A stretch of DNA of 31,753 bases from a virus. The notes under the pieces are model-generated. The model did not search any database and was not told where the DNA came from. It saw only the letters and a program-made list of their open reading frames with translations. The first letter of the stretch is position 1, and each line of letters starts with the position of its first letter. Positions 12,055 through 19,918 of the stretch are shown here, piece by piece. A program made the translations under genes and the position numbers. Location of the stretch: IMG/VR virus record IMGVR_UViG_3300025418_000850, positions 1-31,753 of that record, one strand, 5' to 3'.

Positions 12055-13204
12055 CCCTGCTCGCATAGGACATACCTATTGGCAGGTGGGCGATTTTAAA
12101 ACCATCAGCAAGGTGGCGGCCCTAGAGCGTGCCGGTGGTGATATTCGAAAAGTCAGATTCCATTGGATGGATGAGGTCTGGGATCAACAAAACTGGACCA
12201 AAGAACCTGAGGCCAGTTGGGCCGACTTGCTACGCATGCGAGTATGGCAACTGAGAAATCAATACGAGCATGTGGCCTTGTTTTATTCGGGTGGATGGGA
12301 TAGTCATACTGTGTTGATGGCCTTTATTGACAACGGTGTGCCGTTGGATGAAATTGTTGTTTGGGACCGTCGCAGTCATGTGGACGACCGTGAAGTGGAA
12401 GATGCTTGCGAAACTGCACTACAGTTGATCAGAGAACACAATCTCAATACCAAGCTGAGTGTTTATACCATTGACTGGGATTATCATGCCAAGGTCTACG
12501 AAACAGTAGGTCAAGATTACATCTACCTGCCAGGATGCCAACTGTGCTTCAATCAGACCACTCGAGTGGTCATGCACGAAGTCAATCCTGGACTGGTCAA
12601 AATTCGCAAGAAAAACAGTCAAAAGTCTACCTGCTATATTGAAGCGCACGATAAACCTCGTGTTAATCTTTGGGAAGGCAAGTGGTATCAATTCTACATG
12701 GATTCAGCCATGTATCCGTATCTGGGCAAGGGTTCGTCTACGGAGATGTTTTATTTCACTCCAGACCTGCCCGAACTGCATGTGAAACAAACACACCTGT
12801 CCATGCGATATTTTGAGCACTTGTTGAATACCCGTCCTGGTGCTACTGGAGATCTAATTCATCGAGTGCAAAATTTTGATGAACCAGCTCTGTATGCTCA
12901 ATGGAATCAATATATTGGTCGTGTGTGCAGTGACAATCACAGTGCTCGCCATGGTCTTATGAAAAAAGATATCTTAAGAACTCCGCGGGTCAAAGACATG
13001 TTGAAAATACTGGGTCATACCGAACAACACATGCAAAATATCTATGCCATTTACGAAGGTGGCCTGGAGCGAATACGTGACATGAGTCACGGCAAAATTG
13101 ACATATTCAACGACAGCATGCCCGGCATCATGACCAAACAGTATTACATGAAGGACTTTCAAAAGACTCTTCAGCCTGCCATATCGGGCCGTTTGATAAT
13201 ATAA
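12026..13204 (+). CDS. PP-loop (N-type) ATP pyrophosphatase of unknown substrate
   Basis: 392 residues. The PP-loop S-G-G-W-D-S at residues 88-93 follows a hydrophobic strand (HVALFY) and is the ATP-pyrophosphate-binding signature shared by GMP synthetase, asparagine synthetase, PAPS reductase, QueC and tRNA-thiolation enzymes. A C-x-L-C motif (PGCQLCFN) lies about 172-178. The rest is unlike any member I can name. These enzymes adenylate a carboxyl or carbonyl group before amidation, thiolation or reduction. It lies between two oxygenase paralogues, so it may act on the same molecule. It starts inside the preceding gene without a separate ribosome site. Confidence 0.8.
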   Translation: MLQEYINHSDPARIGHTYWQVGDFKTISKVAALERAGGDIRKVRFHWMDEVWDQQNWTKEPEASWADLLRMRVWQLRNQYEHVALFYSGGWDSHTVLMAFIDNGVPLDEIVVWDRRSHVDDREVEDACETALQLIREHNLNTKLSVYTIDWDYHAKVYETVGQDYIYLPGCQLCFNQTTRVVMHEVNPGLVKIRKKNSQKSTCYIEAHDKPRVNLWEGKWYQFYMDSAMYPYLGKGSSTEMFYFTPDLPELHVKQTHLSMRYFEHLLNTRPGATGDLIHRVQNFDEPALYAQWNQYIGRVCSDNHSARHGLMKKDILRTPRVKDMLKILGHTEQHMQNIYAIYEGGLERIRDMSHGKIDIFNDSMPGIMTKQYYMKDFQKTLQPAISGRLII

Positions 13205-13218
13205 TAGGATAAACCAAT

Positions 13219-13797
13219 ATGTGGCCTTACTACACTTTTCCTGATCTGCCTGCAGTTCCAGATCATTTCGTGCAAGAAAGTTTAGAATACAATGATAGAC
13301 CGGTGGAAACCCTAAATCCCAACGTGCAGGTCGGACATGGTCGAAACCTGTATCGCGATGGTCAGCCATACGGACTCAGTACCACATCTCACATGAAGCC
13401 CATTTCCAACGAGTTTGAAGCTTGGATCAAAACCAACATAACCGCAAACTATTTAAAGGTAGGAGTCAGTTCAACTGTGGCAGGATTTGAACGACATGGT
13501 CCACATGTGGATCGCACGAGAGAATACAGCCTGATCTACCAATTGCGGTCAGGCGGCGCCAATTCTAAAACCTGTTTCTGGCGTCCTTTAATTGATCTAC
13601 CGCCCGACACCTACTATTTCAACAACTACGATGATTTTGAACTTGAGTTAGAAGTTCAAACAGATCTGCATCAATGGTATCTGATAGATACCAAAATGGT
13701 TCACAGCGTGGAAAATATTCTAGAAGGTAGAACATCAATACAAATAAGTTTATCACCTGACCAAATCCTGCCCGAGTGGGTTAAAAACAACGTTTAA
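13219..13797 (+). CDS. Fe(II)/2-oxoglutarate oxygenase-like protein, paralogue 3
   Basis: 192 residues starting MWPYYTFPDLPAVPDHF, clearly related to the proteins at 10029 and 11482. Candidate ligands are H96-x-D98 (GPHVDRTREY), H162 (MVHSVEN) and R171 (EGRTSIQIS). It follows the PP-loop gene by 14 bases behind an ATAGGATAAACC ribosome region and is the last gene of the operon. Three copies with about 190 residues each suggest repeated duplication and different substrates or heteromeric assembly. Substrate unknown. Confidence 0.72.
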   Translation: MWPYYTFPDLPAVPDHFVQESLEYNDRPVETLNPNVQVGHGRNLYRDGQPYGLSTTSHMKPISNEFEAWIKTNITANYLKVGVSSTVAGFERHGPHVDRTREYSLIYQLRSGGANSKTCFWRPLIDLPPDTYYFNNYDDFELELEVQTDLHQWYLIDTKMVHSVENILEGRTSIQISLSPDQILPEWVKNNV

Positions 13798-13804
13798 CGC
13801 CAGG

Positions 13805-13834
13805 TTGACACAAAAAGGCCATTAATAGTATAAT
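13805..13834 (+). promoter_or_regulatory. sigma70-like promoter of MoxR gene
   Basis: TTGACA (13805-13810), an 18-bp spacer and TATAAT (13829-13834), a perfect pair of boxes. The 5' leader (about 40 nt) ends with AAGGACACAGCCCT before ATG 13882. The promoter and the AAGGAC ribosome site are close to those of the VWA gene at 18623. Confidence 0.8.
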
Positions 13835-13881
13835 AGTCCTATAGTAGTTAATTTTAATCGTAACTTTAAGGACACAGCCCT

Positions 13882-14967
13882 ATGTCAGAAACAAGAACAG
13901 TCACTTCGGTGCAGGCACGCAAGAGCCTTCTCAAAGCATTCAAACGTCAACGCCCGGTATTCCTTTGGGGTCCTCCCGGTATTGGTAAGAGTGAATTGGT
14001 AGCCGACATCACTGAGGAACTAGGTGGCTACATGATCGACCTTCGCCTGGGTCAAATGGAGCCCACAGACATTCGCGGTATTCCGTTTTACAATAAAGAT
14101 TCAGGCAAGATGGACTGGGCCGAACCAGTAGATCTTCCTAGTGAAGAATTGGCCAAGGACTACCCTGTGGTGGTCCTATTCCTGGACGAAATGAATAGCG
14201 CGGCGCCATCGGTACAAGCGGCTGCTTATCAGTTAATTCTGAATCGCCGTGTGGGCAAGTATCACCTGCCTAAAAATGTGGTGTTAGTGGCCGCAGGCAA
14301 TCGTGAAAGTGACAAAGGTGTTACATATCGTATGCCTACTCCACTTGCCAATCGTTTCATACACCAAGAAATGAAATGCGACTTCAGCTCTTGGCAAGAG
14401 TGGGCTGTAAATCACAACATCCACAAGGACGTGGTTGGTTACTTGAGTTTTGCCAAGCAGGATCTTTATGACTTTGATGCCAAAAGTGCCAGCCGTGCTT
14501 TTGCTACTCCACGTTCATGGACATTCGTAAGTGAGTTGTTGGAGGATGAAGACGGTGACGATGATACCATCATGAACTTGGTAGCTGGCACAGTGGGCGA
14601 AGGACTTGCTGTGAAATTCATGGCACATCGTAAGGTTGCTGGTCGTATGCCCCGTCCCGAAGACATCTTGAGTGGCAAGGAAAAAGAGCTGGAAGTCAAA
14701 GAAGTGTCAGCCATGTATTCGTTAGTGATTAGCATGTGTTACGAGCTCAAAGGCGCTATCGAGAAGAAAGTGGCTGACAAAGAGTTCCATGCCATGGCTG
14801 ATAACTTCTTTGCTTACATGATGAAGAACTTTGAAACTGAGCTGGTAGTGATGGGTGCCCGTATTGCACTGACCACATACAACTTACCGTTTCAACCAAC
14901 CAAGTTGAAAAACTTTGATGAGTTCCATAATCGTTACGGCAAGTATATTCTACAGGCAAGCAACTAA
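13882..14967 (+). CDS. MoxR-family AAA+ ATPase
   Basis: 361 residues. Walker A GPPGIGKS at residues 30-37, Walker B VVVLFLDEMNSA at about 94-105, and a sensor AAGNRESD at about 138-145. The following block PLANRFIH is the arginine-finger region typical of MoxR proteins. MoxR ATPases act as chaperones with VWA-domain partners, often inserting metal cofactors or remodelling complexes. The matching partner in this window is the HExxH/VWA protein at 18623-19918, which has a similar promoter. MoxR/VWA pairs occur in large environmental phages, and their role there is unclear. Confidence 0.9.
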   Translation: MSETRTVTSVQARKSLLKAFKRQRPVFLWGPPGIGKSELVADITEELGGYMIDLRLGQMEPTDIRGIPFYNKDSGKMDWAEPVDLPSEELAKDYPVVVLFLDEMNSAAPSVQAAAYQLILNRRVGKYHLPKNVVLVAAGNRESDKGVTYRMPTPLANRFIHQEMKCDFSSWQEWAVNHNIHKDVVGYLSFAKQDLYDFDAKSASRAFATPRSWTFVSELLEDEDGDDDTIMNLVAGTVGEGLAVKFMAHRKVAGRMPRPEDILSGKEKELEVKEVSAMYSLVISMCYELKGAIEKKVADKEFHAMADNFFAYMMKNFETELVVMGARIALTTYNLPFQPTKLKNFDEFHNRYGKYILQASN

Positions 14968-14975
14968 GGTCTAAC

Positions 14976-15033
14976 AGGAGGACGGTGTGGATTTTACACA
15001 GGGCTGTGCTTGCACCGCCCTCCTACCTTTTTA
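14976..15033 (+). terminator. terminator-like hairpin after MoxR gene
   Basis: AGGAGG-A-CGGTG (14976-14987) pairs with CACCG-C-CCTCCT (15013-15024) across one A-C mismatch, with a small CACA/TGTG hairpin in the loop, and is followed by ACCTTTTT. The T tract is five bases after the stem, so termination is likely partial. Confidence 0.6.
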
Positions 15034-15036
15034 GTT

Positions 15037-15294
15037 ATGAAATACACAGTAGAAGATACCATGCCTAATCAGCATTTTAAATACATAATTGATGTTCCTG
15101 CCATGTTGGACTTTCACTCCACTCGTAAATGGTTAAGTGATACATATGGATACACCGAAGATTTAAAAAAAGATCAGCCTGACCAAAATGTGCATTGGGC
15201 CTTTACAGTCAACTGGCGCGATCATAAGATATATCTTAAAGGTGATGAAGAGCTGTCGTGGTTCAGAATAAAGTGGGGTAATACAGGTGATTGA
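15037..15294 (+). CDS. small protein with C-terminal W-F-x-I-K-W-G signature
   Basis: 85 residues. It ends DEELSWFRIKWGNTGD; the aromatic-x-x-K-W ending recurs in the small genes downstream. Internal HFKYIIDVPAMLDFHSTRKWL suggests a ferredoxin-like small alpha/beta fold. ATG 15037 is chosen since upstream codons lie in the terminator. The end overlaps the GTG start of the radical SAM gene by 8 bases. Function unknown. Confidence 0.65.
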   Translation: MKYTVEDTMPNQHFKYIIDVPAMLDFHSTRKWLSDTYGYTEDLKKDQPDQNVHWAFTVNWRDHKIYLKGDEELSWFRIKWGNTGD

Positions 15295-16441
15295 TCTAAA
15301 ACAAAACAAAGCGTTCTGTATCATGCCGTTTGTGCATGTTCATGTAAGCGAACGCAATGATGTAAAATTATGCTGTTTGGCGCAGGACTCGGTAAAAATC
15401 AAAAAGTATTCAGATGATTTTGATTTTGCCACTGATCCAGAATATCAAGCAATACGTGCCAAGCTGTTGGCCGGGGAACGTGTTCCACACTGCACCGCCT
15501 GTTACGATTATGAAGATGGCGGTGCCGACAGCAGTCGGTTACGCGACTCAGCTGAATGGATCAAGAAGTTAGATTTGAAGTCCTTGGAAGATGTCACACC
15601 CAATCTGGTTTCTTATGATATACGCAATGATAACCTGTGCAATCTCAGCTGTAGAATGTGTAATCCACAGTTCAGCAGTCAACTGTCAAAAGAATACAAG
15701 ACACTAGGTTGGTTTTGGGATCACGAAAGCGAACCCCGTAGTTTTAACTTTAACACAGTAGTTGACATGGCCACTGTGCAGAAAATCTATGTAGCCGGCG
15801 GCGAACCCAGCTTGATGCCAGCTTTTCGAGAATTTTTACGGCGTGCCATTGAAGCCGGACGCACTGACATTGAGATCTTGATGAGCACCAACATGACCAA
15901 CTTGAATTCGGAGTATAGAGATCTGCTCAAGCCGTTTGACAAGGTGGTTATAGTGTGCAGTATCGACGGATACGACCAAGTAAATCGTTACATACGCTGG
16001 CCAGCCGACTGGTCTACCTTGGTAGAAAACATCAAAGAAATGCACAAGATTACTACCAATATAGCATTTAATGTAACCGTTGGAATTTGGAATATTGCAC
16101 GCCTTAGTGAGCTGATTCGTTTCTTTGATGACAATTTTGAAAAGCCCATGATCCTCCTAAACAAGATCATGTATCCTCCGCATCAGATGTTGAATGCGTT
16201 TCCTGACAAAAAGGTGGCACTAGCCGATCTGGATCGCGTGAAACTGACCCGCAGCTACAGGACTGATCGATCATTCAAAAACAAAGTAGACTACTACATT
16301 CAGGAAGTAAAGAAATCTGAATTAGACGTAGAGTCTTTGAAACGGTTTTTTGAATACAACGATGCCTTGGATAAGTCAAGAGGGGTCAAGTTGGCTGACT
16401 ATATTCCAGAGCTGGAATCTGCGAGGCGCTTTTGCAAATAG
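15287..16441 (+). CDS. radical SAM protein with an extra N-terminal Cys region
   Basis: 384 residues, GTG start. The radical SAM 4Fe-4S cluster motif C-x3-C-x2-C is at C118, C122 and C125 (NLCNLSCRMC), followed by the glycine-rich SAM block AGGEPSLMP. An N-terminal CIMPF..KLCC and HCTACY cysteine set indicates a second, twitch-type cluster site placed before the core. Enzymes of this style modify peptides or small molecules by radical chemistry. It overlaps the preceding small gene and is followed by a chain of related small genes. It differs from the second radical SAM protein at 29394 in the N-terminal part. Confidence 0.88.
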   Translation: MIDLKQNKAFCIMPFVHVHVSERNDVKLCCLAQDSVKIKKYSDDFDFATDPEYQAIRAKLLAGERVPHCTACYDYEDGGADSSRLRDSAEWIKKLDLKSLEDVTPNLVSYDIRNDNLCNLSCRMCNPQFSSQLSKEYKTLGWFWDHESEPRSFNFNTVVDMATVQKIYVAGGEPSLMPAFREFLRRAIEAGRTDIEILMSTNMTNLNSEYRDLLKPFDKVVIVCSIDGYDQVNRYIRWPADWSTLVENIKEMHKITTNIAFNVTVGIWNIARLSELIRFFDDNFEKPMILLNKIMYPPHQMLNAFPDKKVALADLDRVKLTRSYRTDRSFKNKVDYYIQEVKKSELDVESLKRFFEYNDALDKSRGVKLADYIPELESARRFCK

Positions 16442-16449
16442 CCAGCATT

Positions 16450-16602
16450 ATGCCGCCAGATGTCAGGCCTTATCAAGGTTGGCAACCCTGTATCGACTGG
16501 TGCAGTCAGCACTGTTCCGGACCTTGGCTGTTTATTAGCGAAGGTGTGTTTGAGTTTGAGTTGGATGCAGATTATGTCATGTTTATGTTGAGGTGGTCAT
16601 GA
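16450..16602 (+). CDS. small protein of the F-x-L-R-W family
   Basis: 50 residues, Trp- and Cys-rich (WQPCIDWCSQHCSGPWLF), ending DADYVMFMLRWS. The end is the same D-x-D-Y-x-x-F-M-L-K/R-W seen in the next gene. It begins 8 bases after the radical SAM stop and its TGA overlaps the next ATG. The shortest member of the array. Confidence 0.6.
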   Translation: MPPDVRPYQGWQPCIDWCSQHCSGPWLFISEGVFEFELDADYVMFMLRWS

Positions 16603-16817
16603 TTAGAGTCAATGTGTTGGATGATGCTTTTAATACAGCATACTGGAATGCCAAACGCACCTTGCCGGTTGAACACCTAGAATTGCCAAGACAGTATGGT
16701 CAACGCTGGCGCGAAGCGTTTCGATGTAGGGTGGATGTTAAGAGTCCGCCTGGCTCGTATTACTATATTTTTGATAATGATGCGGACTACACCTGGTTCA
16801 TGTTGAAGTGGGGATGA
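16599..16817 (+). CDS. small protein of the F-x-L-K-W family
   Basis: 72 residues ending DNDADYTWFMLKWG, close to the previous protein over the last 12 residues. The N-terminal half (MIRVNVLDDAFNTAYWNAK) is different. ATGA overlap with the previous gene; the next ATG follows directly after its TGA. Function unknown. Confidence 0.65.
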   Translation: MIRVNVLDDAFNTAYWNAKRTLPVEHLELPRQYGQRWREAFRCRVDVKSPPGSYYYIFDNDADYTWFMLKWG

Positions 16818-17045
16818 ATGGCTACCGAACGTAATCCTGAATTGACTGTTCCAGTCCGAACCTACAGTCACTATGCCGAATGTGAGCCTTGGTGCTTGGC
16901 CAACATAGGTGAATGGAACGCGGCCTGGTGGAGAGATTTTCCCGACATGGCCATGAGTGTGGCTTTGGGGCAAGTGCCACAGCCCGAAACCTATTGGTTT
17001 ACCTGTGAGCAGGATGCACTTATGTTCCAGTTGAGGTGGGCATGA
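16818..17045 (+). CDS. small protein of the F-x-L-R-W family
   Basis: 75 residues, Trp-rich (EPWCLANIGEWNAAWWRDF), ending FTCEQDALMFQLRWA. The final F-Q-L-R-W matches the signature. Starts right after the preceding TGA and shares ATGA with the next gene. Confidence 0.65.
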   Translation: MATERNPELTVPVRTYSHYAECEPWCLANIGEWNAAWWRDFPDMAMSVALGQVPQPETYWFTCEQDALMFQLRWA

Positions 17046-17296
17046 AAACACAGCATGATTATTGGAAAGAAGCTCATGATCAGGTCATGCAGGAGATGGC
17101 TATGGTAAGTAATGGTATGCCTATACCCGGAATGGATCGCCAGCAGGCTCGCTGGGAAAAACACTTTATTATTTGGCCCAAGATCATCAACGGTCGTTGG
17201 TATTGCCGTGACTGGGTCTGGCGTCGATGGGTGATCAGCCCTGGCGGTGGCCGTTGGCAGTATGGCGACGACTTTGATCGATTGAGGAACCAATGA
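17042..17296 (+). CDS. small Trp-rich protein in array
   Basis: 84 residues with an unusual density of Trp (IIWPKIINGRWYCRDWVWRRWVI). It lacks the F-x-L-K-W ending (its end is DDFDRLRNQ), so it is a neighbour and not a clear family member. ATGA overlaps on both sides place it in the same transcript. Confidence 0.6.
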   Translation: MKTQHDYWKEAHDQVMQEMAMVSNGMPIPGMDRQQARWEKHFIIWPKIINGRWYCRDWVWRRWVISPGGGRWQYGDDFDRLRNQ

Positions 17297-17526
17297 GACA
17301 GTTCATGGCTTGGCCTCCCCCAGATTGGACCCAGTGTATAGTCACTTGGGACGAAATTATGAGCTCGCATCAGTTTCGACCACAGGCTCTATACGACTGG
17401 TGTGATCGGTATCCCAGTGAGTCGTGCTATCACGTGCATGGATGGGAAAATACCGAAGGATTTGCATTTCGTTTTGAAGACCCCAAAGATGCTGTTGTTT
17501 TTAAACTGACTTGGCCCGCACTATGA
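17293..17526 (+). CDS. small protein of the F-x-L-x-W family
   Basis: 77 residues ending FEDPKDAVVFKLTWPAL. The K-D-A-V-V-F-K-L-T-W block fits the signature with a three-residue extension. The N-terminus WPPPDWTQCIVTWDEI is Trp-rich like its neighbours. ATGA overlaps both sides. Confidence 0.65.
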   Translation: MRQFMAWPPPDWTQCIVTWDEIMSSHQFRPQALYDWCDRYPSESCYHVHGWENTEGFAFRFEDPKDAVVFKLTWPAL

Positions 17527-17795
17527 ACTACTACTACGAACTGGACGAAAGAACCGAAAAAGCCTTTAACGAGAACTGGAAATACTGGTGCTTGTTTAAC
17601 TGCTCACCTGCCGACAACGGACACATGCCGTTTCATATACATGATGAATTTTTAGCACACTCCAAGCGTGCCTGGTTAGAAAATGCCAACGGTGTATATC
17701 AAGTTCATCCGGCCTGGCACGGACATAGACCGGTAGATCCACATGAGTTTACGTTAATTAAATTAAAGAGCAAGACCATCCGGTATGAAAGATGA
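17523..17795 (+). CDS. small hypothetical protein in array
   Basis: 90 residues starting MNYYYELDERTEKAF. It ends PHEFTLIKLKSKTIRYER, in which F-T-L-I-K-L-K may be a degenerate signature. Trp and His rich centre (HPAWHGHRPVDPH). The ATG at 17523 overlaps the previous TGA; the last 11 bases overlap the next gene. Confidence 0.62.
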   Translation: MNYYYELDERTEKAFNENWKYWCLFNCSPADNGHMPFHIHDEFLAHSKRAWLENANGVYQVHPAWHGHRPVDPHEFTLIKLKSKTIRYER

Positions 17796-18057
17796 ATACT
17801 ATCAAGACTCTGCAGCACGTCTGGATACCATCATAGGTGGTGATACTCGTCACTTCCTACGCATCCAACGAGCCAGAAACGAATACAATGAACTTTATCC
17901 CGAAAGTCTAGGAGCCGCTCACAACCGCAACTTCTTTGCCTGGGTGCTGGACCAATATGGTATCCAGTTGGAATTTGATGGCGAAAATGTGTGCCTAGAC
18001 TATACCATACAGGATGAAAAAAAGTATACCATGTTTGTATTAAAATTTGATAGATGA
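17785..18057 (+). CDS. small protein of the F-x-L-K family
   Basis: 90 residues ending IQDEKKYTMFVLKFDR, a version of the signature with Phe in place of Trp. The body is helical (RARNEYNELYPESLGAAHNRNFFAWVLD) then beta (GIQLEFDGENVCLDYTI), the same order as relatives at 16599 and 22254. Overlaps both neighbours. Confidence 0.65.
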   Translation: MKDEYYQDSAARLDTIIGGDTRHFLRIQRARNEYNELYPESLGAAHNRNFFAWVLDQYGIQLEFDGENVCLDYTIQDEKKYTMFVLKFDR

Positions 18058-18263
18058 TCAATTGGGGTTGGCTAATCGCTCGCTTGATTAGTGCCATTGG
18101 TTCATGGCTAGATGCCAGCAACTTGCGAAATCGTGTGTATCAGCTACAAGAACAAAATGAAATCATGCGCACCGCCCTGGACGATGTTCGTCGCATGGAT
18201 CCCGAAGGACATATCGGTTGGTATGCCAAACAAACCTTAGATATCATAGACGGTAGAGAATGA
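18054..18263 (+). CDS. small membrane-anchored coiled-coil protein
   Basis: 69 residues: a short hydrophobic N-terminal segment (INWGWLIARLISAIGSWL) followed by a coiled coil (NLRNRVYQLQEQNEIMRTALDDV). No signature tail. This is the architecture of small phage membrane proteins such as spanin-like or immunity proteins, but nothing specific can be said. ATGA overlaps both sides. Confidence 0.6.
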   Translation: MINWGWLIARLISAIGSWLDASNLRNRVYQLQEQNEIMRTALDDVRRMDPEGHIGWYAKQTLDIIDGRE

Positions 18264-18562
18264 AAGTTACAGTTAAACAAAACTTGATCATATTCCATAA
18301 ACCATACGAGTGGTACGAGTTGGCCAACCGGTTAAGAGACGAATATGGTCAAAGCATCATGCTGATCTCGGCTCGTTGCAGGCGAGAACTGGGGTTTACA
18401 GTTCGACATCATAAAGGTCTGGTCGAACACAGTAAAGATACTTGGGAAGTAATGAAAAGTGAAGGATATCACAATCGTTACCATTACGAAGAACAGGTGC
18501 ACTTGGACTTTTATAACCCAGCACAGCAGAGCTGGTTTGTGCTAAAATACCTAAATAACTAG
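18260..18562 (+). CDS. small protein of the F-x-L-K family
   Basis: 100 residues, ending NPAQQSWFVLKYLNN, which fits S-W-F-x-L-K followed by an aromatic. N-terminal half LIIFHKPYEWYELANRLRDEYG and a His-rich centre. Last gene of the array; a promoter for the VWA gene begins four bases after its stop. Confidence 0.65.
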   Translation: MKVTVKQNLIIFHKPYEWYELANRLRDEYGQSIMLISARCRRELGFTVRHHKGLVEHSKDTWEVMKSEGYHNRYHYEEQVHLDFYNPAQQSWFVLKYLNN

Positions 18563-18565
18563 CGG

Positions 18566-18594
18566 TTGACCAATAATGGCATTTCTCGTATAAT
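18566..18594 (+). promoter_or_regulatory. sigma70-like promoter of VWA/GroES operon
   Basis: TTGACC (18566-18571), a 17-bp spacer and TATAAT (18589-18594), followed by AGTAGTATAGTTAATAATAAGGACCCGT before ATG 18623. The first transcribed bases and the AAGGAC site echo the MoxR leader at 13829-13881. Confidence 0.8.
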
Positions 18595-18622
18595 AGTAGT
18601 ATAGTTAATAATAAGGACCCGT

Positions 18623-19918
18623 ATGAGCACAGCCACTACTACAGCCAATAAAAAAGAGTCAGACAAGTTCAAGGACTTGCTGGGTCCTACAGATCCCAAA
18701 TTGGATCGTGAAATCCGTGAAAAATTAATCACAGCCCGTGTGGGTTTGCTACTTCGCGCCAGCTTCTTTGGCAACTTGGCCACACGTTTAAAATTGGTCA
18801 ATGCCGATGGATGGTGTCCTACTGCCGCCACCGACGGACGTAATTTTTACTACAATAGCCGTTTCGTAGACATGCTCAAGCCCAAAGAAGTTGAGTTCTT
18901 GTTTGGACATGAGGTCCTGCATTGTGTGTATGATCACTTTGGACGTCGTGGTGATCGTGACCCACAGTTATTCAATATTGCCAATGACTACTGTGTCAAC
19001 GGTGACTTGAAGAAACATCGTGTGGGTGAGTTTATTACTAGTGTTCCTTGCCTGTATGACGCCAAGTATGAAGGCATGAGTTCTGAGGAGATCTACGACA
19101 TCCTGTATGAAAATGCAGAAAAGATCGACATTGGTCAGTTGATTGACAAGATGCTAGACGAACACTTGGATGGCGAAGGCTCTGGTTCCGGATCTGGCGA
19201 CGAAGAGGATGAAAGCGGCAAAAATGGCAAGGGTCGTCCCAAGTTGAGTCCTGAAGAAAAACAAAAGATCCGCGATGAAATCAAAGAAGCTGTCTTAGCG
19301 GCCGCGGCAGCCAGTGATGGTGCTGGCAACTTGCCCGCAGGTGTCAAACGCATCATCGAAGACATGACGGCACCTAAAATGAACTGGCGTGAACTTCTGC
19401 GTATGCAGTTGGAGTCAACTATGAAAAGTGACTATACCTGGATGCGTAACAGCCGACGTGGCTGGCACATGGATGCCATCATGCCCGGTATGAAGTTGGA
19501 TCCCATGATTGATATTGCTGTCAGTATTGATGCTTCAGGTTCAATTGGCGAACGCATGCTCAAGGACTTCCTGGGTGAAGTAACTGGCATCATGGAACAG
19601 TTTCCAGCTTATCGTATCCATGTCCTGACATTTGATACTGCTGTATATAATCCCAAGCAATACGACAGCGAGAATCTTGAAGATATCAAAGACTACGAAA
19701 TAAGCGGTGGTGGTGGCACTGACTTTGATTGTGTGTTTGAATATTTCAAAGAAAACGAAATCGAACCCAAACGTCACATCATGTTTACCGACGGTTATCC
19801 TGGCGGTTCATGGGGTGATGAAAACTACTGTGATACTGTGTTTATCATGCATGGTACCACAACTATTGTTCCACCATTTGGACAATATGCTTACTACGAA
19901 GAAGAGAAGGTGCATTAA
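18623..19918 (+). CDS. HExxH metallopeptidase-like protein with C-terminal VWA-like domain
   Basis: 431 residues. N-terminal domain carries H96-E97-V-L-H100 (GHEVLHCVYDH), a zinc-peptidase signature. A disordered acidic and Gly/Ser-rich linker lies at about 188-215. The C-terminal half has a MIDAS-like D303-x-S305-x-S307 (SIDASGSIG), followed by GGGGTDF, the second metal loop of VWA domains. This order matches the DUF2201-type partner of MoxR ATPases. It probably works with the MoxR protein at 13882. The TAA overlaps the GroES start. It could be a chaperone module, a protease or an inactive relative; residues for either are present. Confidence 0.85.
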   Translation: MSTATTTANKKESDKFKDLLGPTDPKLDREIREKLITARVGLLLRASFFGNLATRLKLVNADGWCPTAATDGRNFYYNSRFVDMLKPKEVEFLFGHEVLHCVYDHFGRRGDRDPQLFNIANDYCVNGDLKKHRVGEFITSVPCLYDAKYEGMSSEEIYDILYENAEKIDIGQLIDKMLDEHLDGEGSGSGSGDEEDESGKNGKGRPKLSPEEKQKIRDEIKEAVLAAAAASDGAGNLPAGVKRIIEDMTAPKMNWRELLRMQLESTMKSDYTWMRNSRRGWHMDAIMPGMKLDPMIDIAVSIDASGSIGERMLKDFLGEVTGIMEQFPAYRIHVLTFDTAVYNPKQYDSENLEDIKDYEISGGGGTDFDCVFEYFKENEIEPKRHIMFTDGYPGGSWGDENYCDTVFIMHGTTTIVPPFGQYAYYEEEKVH

